A program made the translations under genes and the position numbers. Shown piece by piece: positions 43,297 through 52,927 of a stretch of DNA of 64,000 bases. The first letter of the stretch is position 1, and each line of letters opens with the position of its first letter. Origin of the DNA: Flammeovirgaceae bacterium UBA2366 (GTDB taxonomy: Bacteria > Bacteroidota > Bacteroidia > Cytophagales > Cyclobacteriaceae); the NCBI GenBank assembly GCA_002344065.1, contig DDTK01000001.1, positions 4,621-68,620 of the forward strand. Reading direction: 5' to 3'. Below the pieces are notes generated by a model. That model was not told the DNA's origin, did no database searches, and saw nothing but the letters and a program-made list of their open reading frames with translations.

Positions 43297-44484
43297 CTAT
43301 GCTGCCTTAGCTTCCACATTCTTCCCTTCGCGTTCATCAGTCTTAATTGTTTTTTGAGACCACGTTTCATCACGCTCACCGCGACTTACACTTAATATTA
43401 TCCCAAGGGATAGACCCGTAAACACCATGGATGTTCCGCCCATACTGATCAGGGGCAATGTCTGTCCTGTTATCGGGCCCAGTCCAACCACAACACCCAT
43501 GTTGATCATGGCCTGACAGACTATATCAAAACTTAATCCCGCTGAAAGCAAACCTGCAAAAGCGCGTTCGCTGTTATATGCTGCTTTCATACCCCTATGC
43601 AATAAAACGAGGTAAAGAATAAGCACTACTACACCACCAATCATTCCGTATTCTTCAATAAGAATGGCGTACACAAAATCAGAATACGGATGAGGTAAAA
43701 TATTTCGCTGATCACTATTACCCGGACCCTTGCCGGTTACACCTCCGGTAGCTACAGCTATGTGTGCATGTTTGGCCTGAAAGGGAAGTTCCTTTTCACC
43801 TTTCACATATTCAACAAAATCAGTAATACGGGTAACTACCGTACCACCACGAACACCAAACTTAAATGCCAGCGAACCAAACAATACGCCTACAAACAAT
43901 AGCATAGCCAGGTACTTGGATGGTACACGGCCAATAAACATGATCAACATGCAGGTCATGAGCAACAGCACGGCAGTTGACATATTGGTTAGGGCAATCA
44001 ATCCGCAGATGATTCCACACCAGAATAAAATGGGAATCAGTGACTCTTTTATATCGTCAATGTTTTGCTGACGCTTCGATAACATGCTGGCCAGGTTTAC
44101 AATCAAGGCCAGGCTGGCAAAATCAGAAGGTTGAAATGAACCGATAATCGGAATCTGAATCCAACGGGCAGCATCATTAATGGTAGAGCCGTTTGTAAAC
44201 GTGTAAATTAAAAGGGGTACACTAATCCAAAGAGCGATGCGTGAAAGACGAGAATAATACCGGTAATCAACCCGATGAGCAAACCACATGGCTGTTAAGC
44301 CAATCAGCACATGCATGGTGTGCGTAAGTAAATATTTTTCAGGACTTACTGCACGCTTGTAAGCGAGCGTACCAATGGAGCTATACACTACCAAAATGCT
44401 GATCATCGATAAAACGAATACTACCGCCCAGATTACCCGGTCGCCCTGCAAATTTTCATCAGCCCATGTTTTTAGTTTATTCAT
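43297..44484 (-). CDS. ftsW: FtsW, lipid II glycosyltransferase (SEDS)
   Basis: A 395-residue polytopic SEDS protein polymerising lipid II with FtsI at the septum. About ten transmembrane helices are visible. The family motifs AARWIQIPIIGSFQPSDFASLALI (about residues 104-127, with the catalytic-Asp loop later in PYSDFVYAILIEEYGMIGG, about 268-286) and GITGQTLPLISMGGTSM-type C-terminal loop (here GPITGQTLPLIS) are present. The start overlaps the murD stop (ATGA). Confidence 0.95.
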   Translation of the reverse strand: MNKLKTWADENLQGDRVIWAVVFVLSMISILVVYSSIGTLAYKRAVSPEKYLLTHTMHVLIGLTAMWFAHRVDYRYYSRLSRIALWISVPLLIYTFTNGSTINDAARWIQIPIIGSFQPSDFASLALIVNLASMLSKRQQNIDDIKESLIPILFWCGIICGLIALTNMSTAVLLLMTCMLIMFIGRVPSKYLAMLLFVGVLFGSLAFKFGVRGGTVVTRITDFVEYVKGEKELPFQAKHAHIAVATGGVTGKGPGNSDQRNILPHPYSDFVYAILIEEYGMIGGVVVLILYLVLLHRGMKAAYNSERAFAGLLSAGLSFDIVCQAMINMGVVVGLGPITGQTLPLISMGGTSMVFTGLSLGIILSVSRGERDETWSQKTIKTDEREGKNVEAKAA

Positions 44485-45836
44485 ACCAATTGATTTTCAA
44501 CCTCTTTCTTTAATTCCTGAACCGCTTTACGAAACTGGTCACCCCTATCCTCATAATTTTTAAACAAATCAAAACTTGCACATGCAGGTGATAGTAACAC
44601 AACATCACCGGGCTTAGCTTCCTGCAGTGCCATGCGAACTAGAGCTGAAACATTTTGTGTTTCACGAATGGTTTTTACCACACCACCAAAAAAATTCCTA
44701 AGCTTATCATTTTCTGTTCCGAGGCAGATAAGTGTTTTAACTTTCTTGCTTACGTCTTCTTTAATAAGATTGTAGTCATTGCCCTTATCGATACCACCAG
44801 CAATCCAGATAAGTGGTTGATTGTAGCTGCCGAGTGCATATACAACCGAATCGACATTTGTGGCTTTTGAGTCATTAATAAAATCAACACCATTTATTGT
44901 ACCCACATGCTCAAGCCGGTGAGGAGCATTTCTGAATGTCTTCAATCCTTCACGAATAGCTTTAAGTTTTGCACCAGCCAAATAAGCAGCAGAAACTGCA
45001 GCCATCGTATTGATGAGGTTATGCGGTCCTTTAAGTGTGGTGTCGGATTGTGCAACACTGAAACTTTCATCAAAACTAAATTGCATTACCGCTCCATCGT
45101 AGTAAACCTGGTTCTTCCCCTTCAAACTGATACTCACCAAATGTGGGGTTGGCTTCTGTGTTTTCAGTGCTGCAGAAATCACGGTATCATCAGCATAGTA
45201 GATGAAGTGATCAGTGGCATCCATATTCTGCATGATGCGGAATTTAGAGGCTACATAATTCTCCATTTTATACTCGTAGCGATCGAGGTGATCGGGTGTA
45301 ATGTTTAATAAGATGCCAATGGCAGGTTTAAAGGTTTTTGTGCCATCCAACTGGAAACTGCTGATTTCCAGCACATACCAATCGTGATTGCCATGGGCTA
45401 CTTTACGCGCCAGACTCTCACCAACATTACCGGCCAGGGCAACACTAAAACCTGCAGCTTTTAGTAAATGATAAGTAAGTAACGTAGTAGTTGTTTTTCC
45501 ATTGGTACCGGTAATGGCAATTACCTTTCCCTGGATAAACCGGAATCCAAACTCAATCTCATCAATGATTTCAATTCCTTTTGTCTTTGCCTTCTTGATG
45601 ATTTCAGCTTTCTCCGGAATACCAGGACTCTTTATTATTAATGAAGCGTTTAGAACTTTCTCTTCGGAATGCTTACCTTCTTCAAAGTCAATTTTATTCC
45701 TAACCAGGTCATCGCGATAGTTATCCTTTATCGCACCCTGATCAGACACAAAGACTTCGTAACCTTTTGCTTTTGCCAGCAAGGCTGCTCCTGTTCCGCT
45801 TTCTCCAGCGCCCAATATGACTACCCGTTCGTTCAT
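44481..45836 (-). CDS. murD: UDP-MurNAc-L-Ala--D-glutamate ligase MurD
   Basis: From the ATG at 45836 a 451-residue Mur ligase adding D-Glu. It opens VVILGAGESGTGAALLAKAKG (about residues 4-24). The ATP loop ITGTNGKTTTTLLTYHLL is at about 110-127, NITPDHLDRY follows, and the C-terminal domain carries INDSKATNVDSVVYAL. It overlaps mraY and ftsW by 4 bases each (ATGA junctions), which supports this start over a frame beginning 18 codons upstream. Confidence 0.96.
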   Translation of the reverse strand: MNERVVILGAGESGTGAALLAKAKGYEVFVSDQGAIKDNYRDDLVRNKIDFEEGKHSEEKVLNASLIIKSPGIPEKAEIIKKAKTKGIEIIDEIEFGFRFIQGKVIAITGTNGKTTTTLLTYHLLKAAGFSVALAGNVGESLARKVAHGNHDWYVLEISSFQLDGTKTFKPAIGILLNITPDHLDRYEYKMENYVASKFRIMQNMDATDHFIYYADDTVISAALKTQKPTPHLVSISLKGKNQVYYDGAVMQFSFDESFSVAQSDTTLKGPHNLINTMAAVSAAYLAGAKLKAIREGLKTFRNAPHRLEHVGTINGVDFINDSKATNVDSVVYALGSYNQPLIWIAGGIDKGNDYNLIKEDVSKKVKTLICLGTENDKLRNFFGGVVKTIRETQNVSALVRMALQEAKPGDVVLLSPACASFDLFKNYEDRGDQFRKAVQELKKEVENQLV

Positions 45837-47077
45837 CGTAATTTCAAAGTGGCTAAACTTAGTATGGCCAATAAAATCCCCACAATCCAAAACCGTGTTA
45901 CGATTTTGGCTTCATGCAAATTCTTTTTCTGGTAATGGTGATGCAGAGGAGACATCAGAAATATTCTTCTGCCTTCTCCATACTTTTTCTTTGTGTACTT
46001 GAAGTATGCTACCTGAATGATTACCGAAAGATTTTCTATCAGAAAAATCCCGCAGATTACCGGAATTAATAATTCCTTACGTACCGCTAATGCCAACACG
46101 GCAATCACTCCGCCAATGGTTAAGCTTCCGGTATCGCCCATGAACACCTGGGCCGGATACGCATTGTACCATAGAAAACCAAGACAAGCACCTACCAATG
46201 CGGTAGAAAAAATTACCAACTCACTCAGGTTGGGTATGTACATGATGTTGAGGTAGCTGGAAAAATCGACACGACCGGAGAGGTAGGCGAAAATGGCTAA
46301 CGTAAGCGCAATGATTCCGGAAGTTCCCGCTGCCAAACCATCTATACCATCGGTTATGTTGGCACCATTCGATACCGCAGTAACTACTACAATCACCACC
46401 AGTACATAGGTTATCCAGGTGTAAGCATCCGGTATAAACGGAAGCAGATTTTTATAATCAAATTCGTTGTTCTTCAGGAACGGAATAGTTGTTTTTGTTG
46501 ATTTTACATCCTTGTATTTCAACAAACGCTCCTGGTTTTCGTCCTCATCCTGAAACAACATCAAGGTGCTAATGCTCGCCAACGATTCTGGCTGAACTTC
46601 GCGAACAACAACTGCATCGCTAAAGTATAGGGTAAGTCCAACAATTAATCCTAACCCAACCTGACCAACAATTTTGAAACGACCGGCAAGACCTTCTTTA
46701 TCCTTTTTAAATACTTTGATATAATCATCCAGAAATCCGATGAATCCCAACCAGATTGTTGCCACGATAAGCAGGATCACATAGATGTTATCCAATCGTG
46801 CAAACAATAATGTGGGTACCAGAATGGCCGCGATGATAATGAGTCCGCCCATGGTTGGGGTTCCCTTTTTTTGAATTTGACCTTCCAGACCGAGGTCACG
46901 AATTTCTTCACCTACTTGTTTTTTTCGCAGCAGGTTAATTAAGGACTTTCCAAGTGTAATGGTGATCAGCAAAGAGAAAAATGCAGCCATACCCGCGCGG
47001 AAGGAGATGTACTTAAATACACCGGCTCCGATCAGGTCGAATTGTTTGTCTAAATAATCGAATAGATAGTACAGCAT
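45833..47077 (-). CDS. mraY: Phospho-MurNAc-pentapeptide transferase MraY
   Basis: A 414-residue integral membrane enzyme forming lipid I on undecaprenyl phosphate. Motifs: KKGTPTMGGLIII (about residues 70-82), FLDDYIKVFKKDKEGL with the catalytic Asp pair (about 115-130), SNGANITDGIDGLAAG (about 236-251) and SPLHHHYQKK (about 378-387). An acidic insertion of about 60 residues (around 165-225, FQDEDENQERLL...) is longer than in E. coli MraY and recalls other Bacteroidota enzymes. Confidence 0.97.
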   Translation of the reverse strand: MLYYLFDYLDKQFDLIGAGVFKYISFRAGMAAFFSLLITITLGKSLINLLRKKQVGEEIRDLGLEGQIQKKGTPTMGGLIIIAAILVPTLLFARLDNIYVILLIVATIWLGFIGFLDDYIKVFKKDKEGLAGRFKIVGQVGLGLIVGLTLYFSDAVVVREVQPESLASISTLMLFQDEDENQERLLKYKDVKSTKTTIPFLKNNEFDYKNLLPFIPDAYTWITYVLVVIVVVTAVSNGANITDGIDGLAAGTSGIIALTLAIFAYLSGRVDFSSYLNIMYIPNLSELVIFSTALVGACLGFLWYNAYPAQVFMGDTGSLTIGGVIAVLALAVRKELLIPVICGIFLIENLSVIIQVAYFKYTKKKYGEGRRIFLMSPLHHHYQKKNLHEAKIVTRFWIVGILLAILSLATLKLR

Positions 47078-47121
47078 TTAATTAATTTTCAATTTGTCAA
47101 TTAGCCGATTCTCAATGCAGA

Positions 47122-47475
47122 TCATTTACTTCCCTTTTTTGAAGTTGACACAATCTTGTTTATTACTTTCAAAATACTTTCTATATCACTCAGTAGTTTA
47201 CCGGGTTTAGGGTAACTTGAAAAATCACATAACTCTAACCAGTATTCTGTTTCTTCCGCTTCCTTCTGAGCCACTTTCATTTTATGAATAAAGTCGGCTT
47301 TACTTTCTGCTCCTTGTGCTTCTCTTACGTTAGCCCCGACAGAACATCCTGATCGCAATACCTGATCAGCAAAAGCAAATCGCTTTTTGTCACGCAGTGT
47401 CTCAGAAAATTCCATTATCTCCAAGGCAAACTGGAAAGTCATTTTTACAATTATGTTTTCACTATAGTTCCTCAT
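47122..47475 (-). CDS. Four-helix-bundle protein (23S rRNA IVS family), copy 2
   Basis: A 117-residue member of the same four-helix family as the gene at 42869, but of a different subgroup. It reads FALEIMEFSETLRDKKRFAFADQVLRSGCSVGANVREAQGAESKADFIHKMKVAQKEAEETEYWLEL (about residues 15-83). Identity to copy 1 is low, so this is not a local duplication. It sits between murE and mraY in the transcribed direction, flanked by the 9-bp inverted repeat GTCAATTAG/CTAATTGAC (47096-47104, 47485-47493). Function unknown. Confidence 0.9.
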   Translation of the reverse strand: MRNYSENIIVKMTFQFALEIMEFSETLRDKKRFAFADQVLRSGCSVGANVREAQGAESKADFIHKMKVAQKEAEETEYWLELCDFSSYPKPGKLLSDIESILKVINKIVSTSKKGSK

Positions 47476-47510
47476 GTTAATTGTCTAATTGACTCATTAA
47501 GAATTGAACA

Positions 47511-48974
47511 TTAACTATTAACGAGTTTTAACATGCGTTCCACCACTTCTCTGTCGTCAAATGGATGTTTCACACCCTTTATTTCCTGGTACGTTTCATG
47601 CCCTTTGCCTGCCACCAGTATGATGTCCTTTTCATTGGCCATCATGCAGGCAGTTTTAATGGCTTCCTCACGATCGGCTATCACTAATGTTTTGCGTGCA
47701 TCGCTGGGACCAATTCCGGTTTGCATTTCGCGAATGATCTCCATGGGGTCTTCATCACGTGGATTATCAGACGTGAGTACTACTTTATCACTAAACCGAA
47801 CGGCTATACTGGCCATAAGCGGGCGTTTGGTTTTATCACGATTTCCTCCACAGCCAACTACAGTAATCACCTGCTCATTGCCAGTGCGGAAAGATTTAAT
47901 TGTTTCCAGTACATTCTTGAGCGCATCGGGTGTGTGAGCATAATCCACAATGGCAATAATTTTTGAACCGGGCAAAACCAACTCAAACCTGCCGGGAGCA
48001 CTATGAAGCGATGAAAGGATGGTAAGGCTTTGATCAGGATCCTGCTCGAACAACATGGCTGTACCAAACACTGCCAGAATGTTATATGCATTGAAATCAC
48101 CAATCAGCTTAAACCAGATTGGTTTGTTCATCAGCTCCATCTCCAGTCCTTCAATGGTGTTGCTGATCATCCTGCCTTTGAAGTCGGTTAACTTTTTCAA
48201 ACCAAAGGTGTACTTGGTGGCTTTTGTATTTTGAAGCATTACCATGCCTCTTTTATCATCAGCATTTACAAGCGCGAAGGCATCACCACTTAATTCGTCA
48301 AAGAATTTCTTCTTTGCCTTGATATAGTTTTCAAAGGTCTTATGGTAATCCAGGTGATCGTGGGTGATGTTGGTAAAAATTGCCCCGGCAAACTTCAACC
48401 CTGCAATGCGTTCCTGATCGATGGCATGCGAACTGACCTCCATAAAGGCGTAGGTGCAACCAGCATCCACCATGTTCTTAAGAAGTTCATTGAGTTGAAC
48501 CGGATCAGGTGTGGTATGCGTAGAAGGAAACACCTGGTCAACAATGCGATACTCTACCGTGGAAATCAAGCCGCACCGATGACCCAACGAACCGAACAAC
48601 TTGTATAACAATGTGGCCACGGTTGTTTTTCCGTTCGTACCGGTTACACCAATCAGCTTTAATTTTTGTGACGCATTGCCAAAAAAGTTAGCAGCAATAA
48701 TTCCCAGCGATTTCGCGCTATCTTTAACTGTGACGTAGGTTGTTTTTTCATATAGGGTTTCAGGTAAAGTTTCACAAACAATTGCGCTCGCTCCTAAATC
48801 CACCGCTTTTGAAATAAACTGGTGCCCGTCTGACTGTGTGCCTTTAACAGCCACAAATAAAAATCCGGGCTTTACTTTTCGTGAATCAAAGCATATACCA
48901 TTCACCGTTACATCCATATTACCGGAGGTTGAGGTGAGTGACACTTTGTATAATATATCCTTCAGTTCAGTCAT
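47511..48974 (-). CDS. murE: UDP-MurNAc-tripeptide synthetase MurE (meso-DAP type)
   Basis: A 487-residue Mur ligase adding the third stem-peptide residue. The ATP loop GVTGTNGKTTVATLLYKL is at about residues 108-125. STHTTPDPVQL, EVSSHAIDQERI and HDHLDYHKT follow. DNPRDEDP near 405-412 is the motif that selects meso-diaminopimelate rather than lysine, in keeping with a Gram-negative wall. murF is not in the cluster. It ends 35 bases before the second inserted four-helix gene and starts 16 bases after ftsI. Confidence 0.96.
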   Translation of the reverse strand: MTELKDILYKVSLTSTSGNMDVTVNGICFDSRKVKPGFLFVAVKGTQSDGHQFISKAVDLGASAIVCETLPETLYEKTTYVTVKDSAKSLGIIAANFFGNASQKLKLIGVTGTNGKTTVATLLYKLFGSLGHRCGLISTVEYRIVDQVFPSTHTTPDPVQLNELLKNMVDAGCTYAFMEVSSHAIDQERIAGLKFAGAIFTNITHDHLDYHKTFENYIKAKKKFFDELSGDAFALVNADDKRGMVMLQNTKATKYTFGLKKLTDFKGRMISNTIEGLEMELMNKPIWFKLIGDFNAYNILAVFGTAMLFEQDPDQSLTILSSLHSAPGRFELVLPGSKIIAIVDYAHTPDALKNVLETIKSFRTGNEQVITVVGCGGNRDKTKRPLMASIAVRFSDKVVLTSDNPRDEDPMEIIREMQTGIGPSDARKTLVIADREEAIKTACMMANEKDIILVAGKGHETYQEIKGVKHPFDDREVVERMLKLVNS

Positions 48975-48990
48975 TTCTTTTCAATACTGG

Positions 48991-51078
48991 CTACCCCAGT
49001 TGTATATAAATTCTGTCGCCTTTTGAAACTTTACCGCCTGCCGTAATCGATTGGCTCTTTACCCTTCCCTTTCCTTCATAGATTACTTTCAATCCCGCTT
49101 GCTCCAACAAGTACAGCGCATCACGGAAGGTCATGCCTTGAACATCGGGCACAATACCCTGGCCGATTGTGTTCTTCTTCCAGCTGATTGAATTACCATT
49201 GATGGAGCTTCTTACCCAATCTTCCTCAGAAGATGAATGATTTGAAATGCCGAGCACATTACAAAGCATGGTTAACTCCTCCTGATTACCTGCGCGGATA
49301 ACCGGAAATACACCGGGCTCAACATATTTTTTCTCCATCGCCAAATGCAGGTTGATGTCGCGGGAATAAATGTTGTCGGCAATTTCTTTAAAGACCGGAG
49401 CGGCTACGTTACTTCCGTATTGATGCCAGCCTCGTGGATTTTTAATGAGCACAATGGCTGAATACTTTGGCGCATGGGCCGGGAAATAACCAACAAAAGA
49501 CGTGATGTACTTCTTGGTATACTTACCATTCTCCAGGATTTGAGCAGTTCCGGTTTTTCCGGCAATGCGATAGTGTGTTCCTTTTATCCCTTTGGCTGTG
49601 CCGTTTTCCACCACACCCTCAAGCAAAAGCCTAACTTTATTCAATGTTTTGTCAGAACAAATTTTGCTGACGATCACATCGGTTTCATAATTTTCCTTTT
49701 CACGATCAGCGCGTTTTACAGACTCCACAAAAACAGGCCTGATCATTTTTCCATTATTGGCAACTGCGTTGTACATGGTCAATGTATGCAGTGGTGTGAT
49801 TTCAATTCCATAGCCATACGCCATCCATGGTAAGCTGATGCCACTCCAACCTTTTTGTCCGGGCCATTTGAATTTAGGGTGAGGCTCACCCGTTATCTGG
49901 ATACCCAAAGGTTGATGGATTTTCAAACGTTCAACATGATCCATGAATTTCTGCGGGCGTAAACCAAAATTTTTATCGGCTAACCTGGCCATGGCTACGT
50001 TGGATGAATGCTCGAATGCCTGGCGAACTGTTATCTTTCCAAGACCACCTTTTTCATGATCGCGAACAGTGTTCTTATAAAATTTGAATTCACCATTGCC
50101 TGTATCAATGCTATCCGATAACTCCATGTTGCTGTCTTCCAACAGGGCAATCATGGTTATTAACTTGAACGTTGAGCCCGGCTCAAACAATCCACCGGTA
50201 GCATAATTGAATTTCTCGTAAAAGTTTCCACGCCCATCACTACTCAGGTTGGCAATGGCTTTAACAGCCCCCGTTTTTACTTCCATCACTACCACCAAGC
50301 CGTCATCAGCATTATGCTGCATCATTGCCTTATGCAAGGCCGTTTCGGAAACATCCTGAAGGTTGATGTCTAATGTTGTCTGAATATCCAGGCCATTGAT
50401 GGCCTTTACATTTTCAGTATCAAAAACCGGTTTCCAAACACCACCGGCAATTTTCTGATAATAGGCATAGCCATCCTGACCGCTTAGCTGATCATTAAAA
50501 CTGTATTCGAGTCCAGCACCTTTTTCGTTTTCATTTACAAAACCAATAGTGCGCTTACTCAGGTTAGCAAACGGCCGATACCGGATATCCACCTTTTCAA
50601 AAATTACGCCTCCGCGCAAGCGACCTTCACGAAAGATTGGCCACTCTGTCATCATTTTTTTATCCTGATAGCTGATTTGTTTTCGGTTAACGATCACATA
50701 CTGTTTACCCGATTTACGCGCATCAATCAACATTCGCTTATAGTCGAGGTATGGCTTGTCTTTGTAATAGGCAGAAAGTTTTCGTGCAAGCGAATCAACT
50801 CCATCATTAAATACTTTCTCATTCGGGAGCGTGGCATCAAAAGCAACTTTATAAAAGGGCAGGGAGGTTGCCAGTAAACTTCCGTTATCGGAATAGATGT
50901 TACCGCGGGTGGCTTTTACTTTTTTGTAATCAAAAGAAATCTGCTCACCCAGGGCGACCCACTTTTCGCCTTGCACCATTTGAATGTGGTTGATCTTCAC
51001 CACCACAGCAATGGCAAAAAGCAGCACAAACAAAAAAGCTACCCGAACACGCAGTAATATGGATTTCTTAATATTCAC
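48991..51078 (-). CDS. ftsI: FtsI/PBP3-type transpeptidase with C-terminal PASTA domain
   Basis: A 695-residue class B penicillin-binding protein for septal cross-linking. The N-terminal transmembrane helix is at about residues 8-27 and the pedestal domain at about 55-220. In the transpeptidase domain, the active-site GSTFKL (S-x-x-K) lies near residue 300, SSN near 355 and AGKTGTAQ near 510. One PASTA domain closes the protein (IVPDVQGMTFRDALYLLEQAGL to the end). The 5' end overlaps the ftsL-like gene by 11 bases. Confidence 0.95.
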   Translation of the reverse strand: MNIKKSILLRVRVAFLFVLLFAIAVVVKINHIQMVQGEKWVALGEQISFDYKKVKATRGNIYSDNGSLLATSLPFYKVAFDATLPNEKVFNDGVDSLARKLSAYYKDKPYLDYKRMLIDARKSGKQYVIVNRKQISYQDKKMMTEWPIFREGRLRGGVIFEKVDIRYRPFANLSKRTIGFVNENEKGAGLEYSFNDQLSGQDGYAYYQKIAGGVWKPVFDTENVKAINGLDIQTTLDINLQDVSETALHKAMMQHNADDGLVVVMEVKTGAVKAIANLSSDGRGNFYEKFNYATGGLFEPGSTFKLITMIALLEDSNMELSDSIDTGNGEFKFYKNTVRDHEKGGLGKITVRQAFEHSSNVAMARLADKNFGLRPQKFMDHVERLKIHQPLGIQITGEPHPKFKWPGQKGWSGISLPWMAYGYGIEITPLHTLTMYNAVANNGKMIRPVFVESVKRADREKENYETDVIVSKICSDKTLNKVRLLLEGVVENGTAKGIKGTHYRIAGKTGTAQILENGKYTKKYITSFVGYFPAHAPKYSAIVLIKNPRGWHQYGSNVAAPVFKEIADNIYSRDINLHLAMEKKYVEPGVFPVIRAGNQEELTMLCNVLGISNHSSSEEDWVRSSINGNSISWKKNTIGQGIVPDVQGMTFRDALYLLEQAGLKVIYEGKGRVKSQSITAGGKVSKGDRIYIQLG

Positions 51079-51454
51079 TTTTCTTCACAACAATTTTATA
51101 GGGCGGACGAAGCGTTTCCCTTAACCCGTATGGACTCACCTTACGCGCCACTTCCGACTGCTTGCTGGCAAACATCAGGTCAGCCTTCATGGTGGTATAG
51201 TCCGCACGCAGATCCTCTACTTCGGCCTGTACATCGTTAATTTTTCTAACAGTCTTTTCTGCATAGTGCGTATTGCTGATGTACAGCAAGCCCAGCACCA
51301 TTACGAAAATCATTTTCGGTAAATGCTGAACCGGAAATCCTTCTTCGAAATAGTTTTCCAGTTTTAATTTTTTCTCCAATCCGGAAAACACACCACTTCC
51401 GTTACTTCCTGAGCTTTTTACTTTTGGTTCGATTCTGAATTTATTGTCTGCCAT
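51068..51454 (-). CDS. ftsL: FtsL-like divisome protein
   Basis: A 128-residue bitopic protein with a cytosolic tail of about 45 residues, one transmembrane helix (MIFVMVLGLLYISNT, about residues 48-64) and a coiled coil (KTVRKINDVQAEVEDLRADYTTMKADLM, about 67-95). Sequence is poorly conserved, as usual for FtsL. The identification rests on size, topology and the position between rsmH and ftsI. Confidence 0.78.
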   Translation of the reverse strand: MADNKFRIEPKVKSSGSNGSGVFSGLEKKLKLENYFEEGFPVQHLPKMIFVMVLGLLYISNTHYAEKTVRKINDVQAEVEDLRADYTTMKADLMFASKQSEVARKVSPYGLRETLRPPYKIVVKKSEY

Positions 51455-51465
51455 AACTTCACCCC

Positions 51466-51490
51466 GCTCCCTCTCCTTAAAGGAGAGAGC
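51466..51490. repeat. Palindrome between rsmH and ftsL
   Basis: CTCTCCTT/AAGGAGAG arms with a GCTC...AGAGC extension lie in the 42-base gap inside the dcw operon. No T tract follows on the minus strand, so it is not a terminator for the operon. It may be a small dispersed repeat or an mRNA processing site. Confidence 0.5.
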
Positions 51491-51496
51491 AGGTTT

Positions 51497-52405
51497 TTAT
51501 AGTTTTGTTGCTATTCTCAATTTTGCACTGCGTGCTCGTTTATTTTCGTTTACTTCTTCTACTGAAGCTTCAATCGGTTTCCGGTTTACAGCTTCAAAGG
51601 GCTTGAGTACGTTTCCATAAAAATCCTTCTCCACCTCACCGTACACTTTACCCTTGTTTATAAAATTTTTTACCATTCTGTCTTCCAGCGAGTGATACGA
51701 CATGATTACCAATCGCCCGCCCGGCTCCATCACTTCGCCCGCCTGGTGCAAAAAATCTTCCAGCGCCTGCATTTCGTTATTCACTTCAATGCGCAACGCC
51801 TGAAACACCTGGGCGAAGTATTTATTTTCTTTTCCACGCGGAGCAAACCGGCTTAACAACTGTTTCAAATCTTCGGTACGTGTAATTTTTTTTCCAACAC
51901 GTTCCTGAACGATAGCCTTGGCAACAGTACGGGCATTTTTTATTTCGCCATACATGCCCAGCATTTTATGCAGTGCAGGCTCATCGTATTCGTTTACCAC
52001 ATGTGCTGCGGTTACCGTACTGTTCTTGTCCATCCGCATGTCAAGCGGCCCTTCATATCGCGTAGAAAACCCGCGTGACGGCTCATCAATCTGATGAGAC
52101 GAAATTCCAAGATCGGCCAGTATGCCATTCACTTTGGTTACTCCATTCAACTTCAGGAACTTTTTCAGGTACCTGAAATTGGCGTGACAGAATGTGAAAG
52201 AACGGTGCGCGATTTTTTCTGCCTCACGCCTGGCATCGTCATCCTGATCGAAGGCAATCAACCAACCGCCTTTTATATGTTCCAACATAGCCAGGCTATG
52301 TCCGCCACCACCGAAGGTTGCATCTACGTACGTTCCTTCGGGATGAATATTCAGCGCTTCGATACATTCGTGGAGCATGACCGGCTTGTGATAGTCCGAT
52401 GCCAT
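51497..52405 (-). CDS. rsmH: 16S rRNA m4C1402 methyltransferase RsmH (MraW)
   Basis: A methyltransferase of about 302 residues acting on C1402 of 16S rRNA. The SAM motif DATFGGGGHSLAMLEH is at about residues 26-41. ILADLGISSHQIDEPSRGFS (about 107-126) and the C-terminal VIMSYHSLEDRMVKNF are family hallmarks. ATG 52405 and GTG 52411 are both possible starts; the GTG would overlap the mraZ stop (TAGTG). Either implies coupling with mraZ. Confidence 0.96.
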   Translation of the reverse strand: MASDYHKPVMLHECIEALNIHPEGTYVDATFGGGGHSLAMLEHIKGGWLIAFDQDDDARREAEKIAHRSFTFCHANFRYLKKFLKLNGVTKVNGILADLGISSHQIDEPSRGFSTRYEGPLDMRMDKNSTVTAAHVVNEYDEPALHKMLGMYGEIKNARTVAKAIVQERVGKKITRTEDLKQLLSRFAPRGKENKYFAQVFQALRIEVNNEMQALEDFLHQAGEVMEPGGRLVIMSYHSLEDRMVKNFINKGKVYGEVEKDFYGNVLKPFEAVNRKPIEASVEEVNENKRARSAKLRIATKL

Positions 52406-52410
52406 GTTCA

Positions 52411-52851
52411 CTACACATCAAGGTATTTTTGCGCCAGCTTCGACAACTCACTTGGGTCTGCGATCAGGTGCTTCTCATAGAGCGCGGGATTCCAGATCTC
52501 AACTTTGTTACCCATACCTACCAGCATCACATCCTTTTCGAGTTGGGCATAGGTGAGCATGTTTTTGGGGAGTAAAAAGCGACCGTTGCTGTCTAACTCA
52601 ACTGTGGCCGTGCCACTGAAAAAGTTGCGCTGAAGCGTACGGTACTCCTCATTGAACTCGCTTAATCCGGAAATTTTGGAGAACACCTTCTTGAATTCCA
52701 CCATGGGGTAGAGTATGAGGCAACGCTCAAAGCCCCTGCGCAATACCAGCTCGCTGTCCCCTTCGGGCAGTTGAGCCTTTACGCGCGCAGGCAGAACCAA
52801 TCTGCCTTTGGCATCGAGCTTACTTTCATATTCACTGGTGAAAAAGGTCAT
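52411..52851 (-). CDS. mraZ: Transcriptional regulator MraZ
   Basis: A 146-residue protein of two AbrB-like half domains, each with the D-x-K/N-GR motif: KLDAKGRLVLPARVK (about residues 10-24) and ELDSNGRFLLPKNML (about 85-99). MraZ binds repeats in its own promoter and represses the dcw cluster in other bacteria. It is the first gene of the cluster here, 23-30 bases from the inferred transcription start, with three MraZ-type boxes upstream. Confidence 0.96.
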   Translation of the reverse strand: MTFFTSEYESKLDAKGRLVLPARVKAQLPEGDSELVLRRGFERCLILYPMVEFKKVFSKISGLSEFNEEYRTLQRNFFSGTATVELDSNGRFLLPKNMLTYAQLEKDVMLVGMGNKVEIWNPALYEKHLIADPSELSKLAQKYLDV

Positions 52852-52880
52852 TGACGTAGTGGTTGTCTATTCCTTAATAA

Positions 52881-52927
52881 CAAACGTAAGTAATTTTCTT
52901 CCACTTTCAACCACTTTCACCCACTTT
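52881..52927 (-). promoter_or_regulatory. dcw/mraZ promoter with three MraZ boxes
   Basis: On the minus strand: -33 TTG (52910-52908), 19 bases, -7 TACGTTTG (52888-52881), an exact Bacteroidota promoter. AAAGTGG occurs three times with a 10-bp period (plus-strand CCACTTT at 52901, 52911 and 52921). The boxes surround the -33 element. Direct AAAGTGG/GTGGG repeats at 10-bp steps are the known MraZ operator design, so autoregulation is very likely. Confidence 0.8.

Noticed and set aside
51466..51490. Terminator inside the dcw operon
   Set aside because: The palindrome lacks a T tract on the transcribed (minus) strand, and the downstream genes overlap tightly.
36514..52851. Missing murF, ddl and murB as a defect of the dcw cluster
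   Set aside because: Their absence from this cluster is usual in Bacteroidota, so it is not treated as anomalous.
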